Shown here: positions 61,039-64,000 of the stretch, in pieces
How the letters are laid out: each line of letters opens with the position of its first letter
Numbering within the stretch: position 1 is the first letter of the stretch
NCBI RefSeq assembly: GCF_001558695.1
Contig: NZ_LNTU01000012.1
Coordinates: 186,001-250,000 of the forward strand
Source: Paramesorhizobium deserti
GTDB lineage: Bacteria > Pseudomonadota > Alphaproteobacteria > Rhizobiales > Rhizobiaceae
Direction of reading: 5' to 3'
Length of the DNA: 64,000 nt
Translations under genes and position numbers: made by a program
The notes under the pieces: model-generated
Told to the model about the DNA's origin: nothing
Databases searched by the model: none
The model's input: only the letters and a program-made list of their open reading frames with translations

Positions 61039-62086
61039 CCGAAGACTTCTCCCTCTTTGGCTGTCCGATGCTGCGAAGTGCCGCGACTTCCCGGAACCAT
61101 TGCTTGAACGGACGCGCGGGCAGACCGCCCCATTTCTCACCGTCCGGAATGTCGTTCATCACGCCGCTCGCCGCCGCGATCTGCACGCGTGAACCGATTG
61201 TCAGATGATCCGCCAGACCGACGCGACCGCCGAGCATGGTCATGTCCCCGATCGTGACGCTGCCTGAAATGCCGCAATGGGCGGCGATGACGCAATGTCG
61301 GCCGATATGCACATTGTGGGCGATCTGCACGAGATTGTCGATCTTGGTGCCCTCGCCGATGATCGTATCGGCGAGCGATCCGCGGTCCACGGTGGTGTTG
61401 GCGCCGATCTCGACATCGTCCTGGATGATAACGCGGCCGAGCTGCGGCACCTTCTCCATGCCGGCGGCACCTGGAATGTAGCCGAAGCCGTCCTGCCCGA
61501 TACGCGCACCGGGATGCAGATAAACGCGGTTGCCGATAAAGGCATATTGAATGGAAACGCCGGGGCCGACAAAGCTGTCGCGTCCGATCTGGCAATTTGC
61601 CCCGATGACGGCGGTGGCCGAAATAACGGTGCCCGCCCCGATCGCCACGCCCTTGCCGATGACCGCGCCCGCTTCCACCGTGGCGCCCGGCTCGATCTCG
61701 GCCGTGGGATGGATGCTTGCCTTCTTCGAAACGCCCGTTTCACCAAGCCAGGGCTCAGGGCGGGCCGAGGCAGGAAACAGCATTCTGCCGACGGCGGAGA
61801 AATCCCGGTGAGGCTTGCGCGTCAGAAGGACGGCGACGCCGGAAGGGATGCTGCCCTGCAGTTCCTCGGTACAAAGCACGCCCGCCGCTTTCAGATTGGC
61901 GAGATTGCCCGCATTCTTCTTGCCTTCCAGAAACACCAGGGCATCGGGATCGGAATCGGAAAGTGAGGCTAGGCGCATAACAGCACGCGACGCGAGCTCC
62001 GCATCGCGGAGCTTCGCACCCGTAAATTCGGCGATGTCGCCGATTGTCAATTGACGCGACGGCGTGAAAAAAATGGGATCTGCCAT
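61031..62086 (-). CDS. lpxD: UDP-3-O-(3-hydroxyacyl)glucosamine N-acyltransferase
   Basis: LpxD, 351 aa, third lipid A enzyme. An N-terminal uridine-binding domain (about residues 1-100) is followed by hexapeptide repeats forming a left-handed beta helix; the catalytic His is in [21 protein letters not shown] 62086 is preceded by GGGAGAAAG, which is also the right arm of a hairpin at 62098-62126. It follows bamA by 50 bases, the standard order. Confidence 0.95.
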   Translation of the reverse strand: MADPIFFTPSRQLTIGDIAEFTGAKLRDAELASRAVMRLASLSDSDPDALVFLEGKKNAGNLANLKAAGVLCTEELQGSIPSGVAVLLTRKPHRDFSAVGRMLFPASARPEPWLGETGVSKKASIHPTAEIEPGATVEAGAVIGKGVAIGAGTVISATAVIGANCQIGRDSFVGPGVSIQYAFIGNRVYLHPGARIGQDGFGYIPGAAGMEKVPQLGRVIIQDDVEIGANTTVDRGSLADTIIGEGTKIDNLVQIAHNVHIGRHCVIAAHCGISGSVTIGDMTMLGGRVGLADHLTIGSRVQIAAASGVMNDIPDGEKWGGLPARPFKQWFREVAALRSIGQPKREKSSDE

Positions 62087-62097
62087 CAAAGCACTTT

Positions 62098-62126
62098 CTC
62101 TCCCGGAACCATTAGCCCCGGGAGAA
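62098..62126. repeat. inverted repeat in the bamA-lpxD gap
   Basis: TTCTCCCGG (62098-62106) and CCGGGAGAA (62118-62126), a perfect 9-bp stem with an 11-base loop. The loop and right arm (ACCATTAGCCCCGG) match 13 of 14 bases with the end of repeat B at 29167-29180, so it may be a deleted relic. On the minus strand the stem covers the lpxD ribosome site. Confidence 0.65.
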
Positions 62127-62136
62127 GGCAAATCTA

Positions 62137-64000
62137 TCAGAACTTGCTCGAAATGCCGAAGTTGAAGTTCTGCACCTTGTCCGTGTCTTCTTTCTTGATC
62201 GGCCAAGCATAATCGAAACGCAGCGGACCGAAGGGCGAAGCCCACATCAGGCTGATACCAGCCGACGCACGCACAGCGCTGCCATCGCCTTCAACCGGAT
62301 TTTGGCCCGGACCCGGATCATACTCGGTTCCATAGAGCGTCGCCGCATCGGCAAAAACCGCGCCGCGAATACCGAGGCTTTCGGGAACGGCCGGCATCGG
62401 GAACTGCACTTCCGCGGTGGCGCTCATATAGGTCGTGCCGCCGAGATAGTAGCGCTCGCCATTGTTCGACCGCTGGAAAGCGCCGATACCGTTATATTTG
62501 AATCCGCGGATCATATCCGAATTGTTCTTGAACATATCGAATATGCGCGCGCCATCGTCCTCTAAGGCATGGATATAGCCGCCGCCGACACCGAGAAGGC
62601 CGACGATATCGGCTTCTTCGGAAATTGTCTTGTAGTAGCTGGCCTTGAAGGTCGACTTCAGGTATTTCGCGTCGCCGCCGACACCGGCATATTCCTGCGT
62701 GAAGCGTGCGAAAATACCGTCATGCGGGTTCTTGACGTCGTCGATCGAATTATAGGTCAGCGAATAGCTGAGCGACGACTTGATCCACGGGCTTTCTTCC
62801 GCAGCCTCGACAATGGCAGGAGCAACGCGGTCGAAGTTTGGCGTACCGTCGTCGTTCAGGACGTAATCATCGAGTTCATATTTCTCCTGCACGTAATTAT
62901 AGGCCACGCCTGCGGAGAAATTGTCGGTGATCGGCAGGCCGAAGCGGATCGTTCCGCCCGTCTGCTCGACGTCATAGCGATCCTTCAGCGAGTATGTCTT
63001 GCGGAAGACATCGAAGCCCGCCGAGATGCGCTGGCCGAGGAAATAGGGCTCGGTGAAGGAGAAGGAATAGTTGCGGGAGTTGTCCTGACCGCCGCCGGCG
63101 CCGATACGGACATACTGGCCGCGACCGAGGAAGTTACGCTCCGTGATCGATGCTTCCACCGACGCGCCCGGCGTTTCACCACCCGTGGTATAGCCACCGC
63201 CGATCGAGAACTCACCCGTGGGCTTCTCCACCACGTCGACGACCAGAATGACCTGGTCCGGCTCGGAACCGGGCACGGTCGAGATATTGACCGTCTGGAA
63301 GAAATCGAGCGCATCCAGGCGGCGCTTGGCGCGCTGGATCATCACCTGATTGAACGCATCGCCTTCGCTGACATCGAACTCACGGCGAATGACATAGTCG
63401 CGCGTCTTTTCGTTGCCGCGGATTTCGATGCGCTCGACATAGGCGCGCACGCCCTCATCGATGCTGTAGACCACCGAGATCGTATGGTTCTCGAAATCGC
63501 GGTCGCCGCGCGGCTCGACCTTGGCGAAGGGATAGCCATTGGCGGCAACCCGTTCCGTGATGTCGATGACGGAGCTTTCGATGTTCTTGGCGCTGTAGAC
63601 GGAGCCGGACTGCGTCTTGATCTCACCACGAACGGATTCCGTATCGATGCCGGGAACCGTGCTTTCGACCTGAATATCGCCGAAGGTGTATTTCTGCCCC
63701 TCTTCGACGGTGATGGTGACGGTGTATTCGTTCGTCGCCTCATCGAGGACGGCGTTGGACGAAACCACCTGGAAATCGGCATAGCCGCGATTGTAATAGA
63801 AGCGGCGCAGGGCCTCCTCGTCCGCACGCAGCTTGTCTTCGTCATAGATGTCGCCGCGCGTCAGCCAGGAAAGCGGGTTGGTCCGCTTGGTGGAGATGAC
63901 ATCGCGCAGACGGCGATCGCCAAAGGCCTGATTGCCGACGAAATTGATGGCGGAGATCTTGGTGCGACCGCCTTCATTGATCTCGAAGACCACGTTGACG
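62137..64000 (-). CDS. bamA: outer membrane assembly factor BamA (5' end missing)
   Basis: C-terminal 620 or so residues of BamA, cut by the window edge. Several POTRA domains ([17 protein letters not shown]-like [16 protein letters not shown] near the middle) are followed by the 16-strand barrel. The barrel shows the lid-type RGF segment ([13 protein letters not shown]) and the terminal strand ending in aromatic Phe (NFGISSKF). It inserts beta-barrel proteins into the outer membrane. It heads the visible lpx operon. Confidence 0.96.
   Translation of the reverse strand, partial: VNVVFEINEGGRTKISAINFVGNQAFGDRRLRDVISTKRTNPLSWLTRGDIYDEDKLRADEEALRRFYYNRGYADFQVVSSNAVLDEATNEYTVTITVEEGQKYTFGDIQVESTVPGIDTESVRGEIKTQSGSVYSAKNIESSVIDITERVAANGYPFAKVEPRGDRDFENHTISVVYSIDEGVRAYVERIEIRGNEKTRDYVIRREFDVSEGDAFNQVMIQRAKRRLDALDFFQTVNISTVPGSEPDQVILVVDVVEKPTGEFSIGGGYTTGGETPGASVEASITERNFLGRGQYVRIGAGGGQDNSRNYSFSFTEPYFLGQRISAGFDVFRKTYSLKDRYDVEQTGGTIRFGLPITDNFSAGVAYNYVQEKYELDDYVLNDDGTPNFDRVAPAIVEAAEESPWIKSSLSYSLTYNSIDDVKNPHDGIFARFTQEYAGVGGDAKYLKSTFKASYYKTISEEADIVGLLGVGGGYIHALEDDGARIFDMFKNNSDMIRGFKYNGIGAFQRSNNGERYYLGGTTYMSATAEVQFPMPAVPESLGIRGAVFADAATLYGTEYDPGPGQNPVEGDGSAVRASAGISLMWASPFGPLRFDYAWPIKKEDTDKVQNFNFGISSKF

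Overview
The window is chromosomal DNA from an alphaproteobacterium of the order Hyphomicrobiales, most likely Brucellaceae (Brucella/Ochrobactrum group) or a close neighbour. The evidence is gene order and family type rather than any search: dusB-ntrB-ntrC-ntrY-ntrX-trkA with hfq-hflX, a fused ispDF, pdhA-pdhB-pdhC with a lipoyl domain on E1 beta, LpxI instead of LpxH, and a lexA operator of the alphaproteobacterial GAAC-N7-GAAC type. The DNA is GC-rich throughout (I did not count it). No rRNA, tRNA, CRISPR array, prophage or intact insertion sequence was recognised. Almost the whole window is conserved core genome.

Layout. 1-5071 (+): tmk-holB-metG-tatD-MBL hydrolase, a tight replication/translation operon with overlapping genes. 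5072-6138: a loose 1 kb stretch holding only a small DUF3850/ASCH-like gene. 6139-13848: accessory-type genes, namely a TonB-like DUF930 protein, an S9 peptidase, a MocR regulator with a two-site operator, a DUF983 protein, a TPR methyltransferase, an SBF-type transporter and galE. 13989-16508: mazG facing hflX and hfq. 16926-25630 (-): trkA and the nitrogen two-component systems NtrYX and NtrBC with dusB. 25803-27526 (+): ispDF and cinA, facing ratA-lipA. 27644-36106 (-): the pyruvate dehydrogenase and lipoate region (pdhA, pdhB, pdhC, an SGNH hydrolase, a GNAT protein, lpdA, GlsB, lipA, ratA). 36255-44473 (-): ftsB, eno, a PRC-barrel protein, kdsA, a VOC protein, pyrG, an L,D-transpeptidase, secG and tpiA. 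44644-51895 (+): a PpiD-like chaperone, trpD-trpC-moaC-moeA, a D-amino-acid aminotransferase and lexA. 51889-54552 (-): comEC. 54623-57532 (+): gltX and gltA. 57603-64000 (-): the lipid A/outer-membrane operon bamA-lpxD-fabZ-lpxA-lpxI-lpxB, with bamA cut by the window end.

How the genes work together. The pyruvate dehydrogenase genes sit with lipA, whose product makes the lipoyl groups carried by PdhB and PdhC. The bamA-lpxD-fabZ-lpxA-lpxI-lpxB operon and kdsA supply the outer membrane. NtrBC and NtrYX form a nitrogen/redox regulatory block, with candidate NtrX sites just upstream of ntrY.

The most interesting points are: an ispDF gene with no ATG/GTG/TTG in the right place; two families of small palindromic repeats, one of which supplies the C-terminal codons of two convergent genes; a terminator-like hairpin 40 bp before pyrG; paired operators before the MocR gene; and a D-amino-acid aminotransferase next to lexA rather than in the trkA-hfq gap, where I expect it. 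I found no convincing wholly new multi-gene system.
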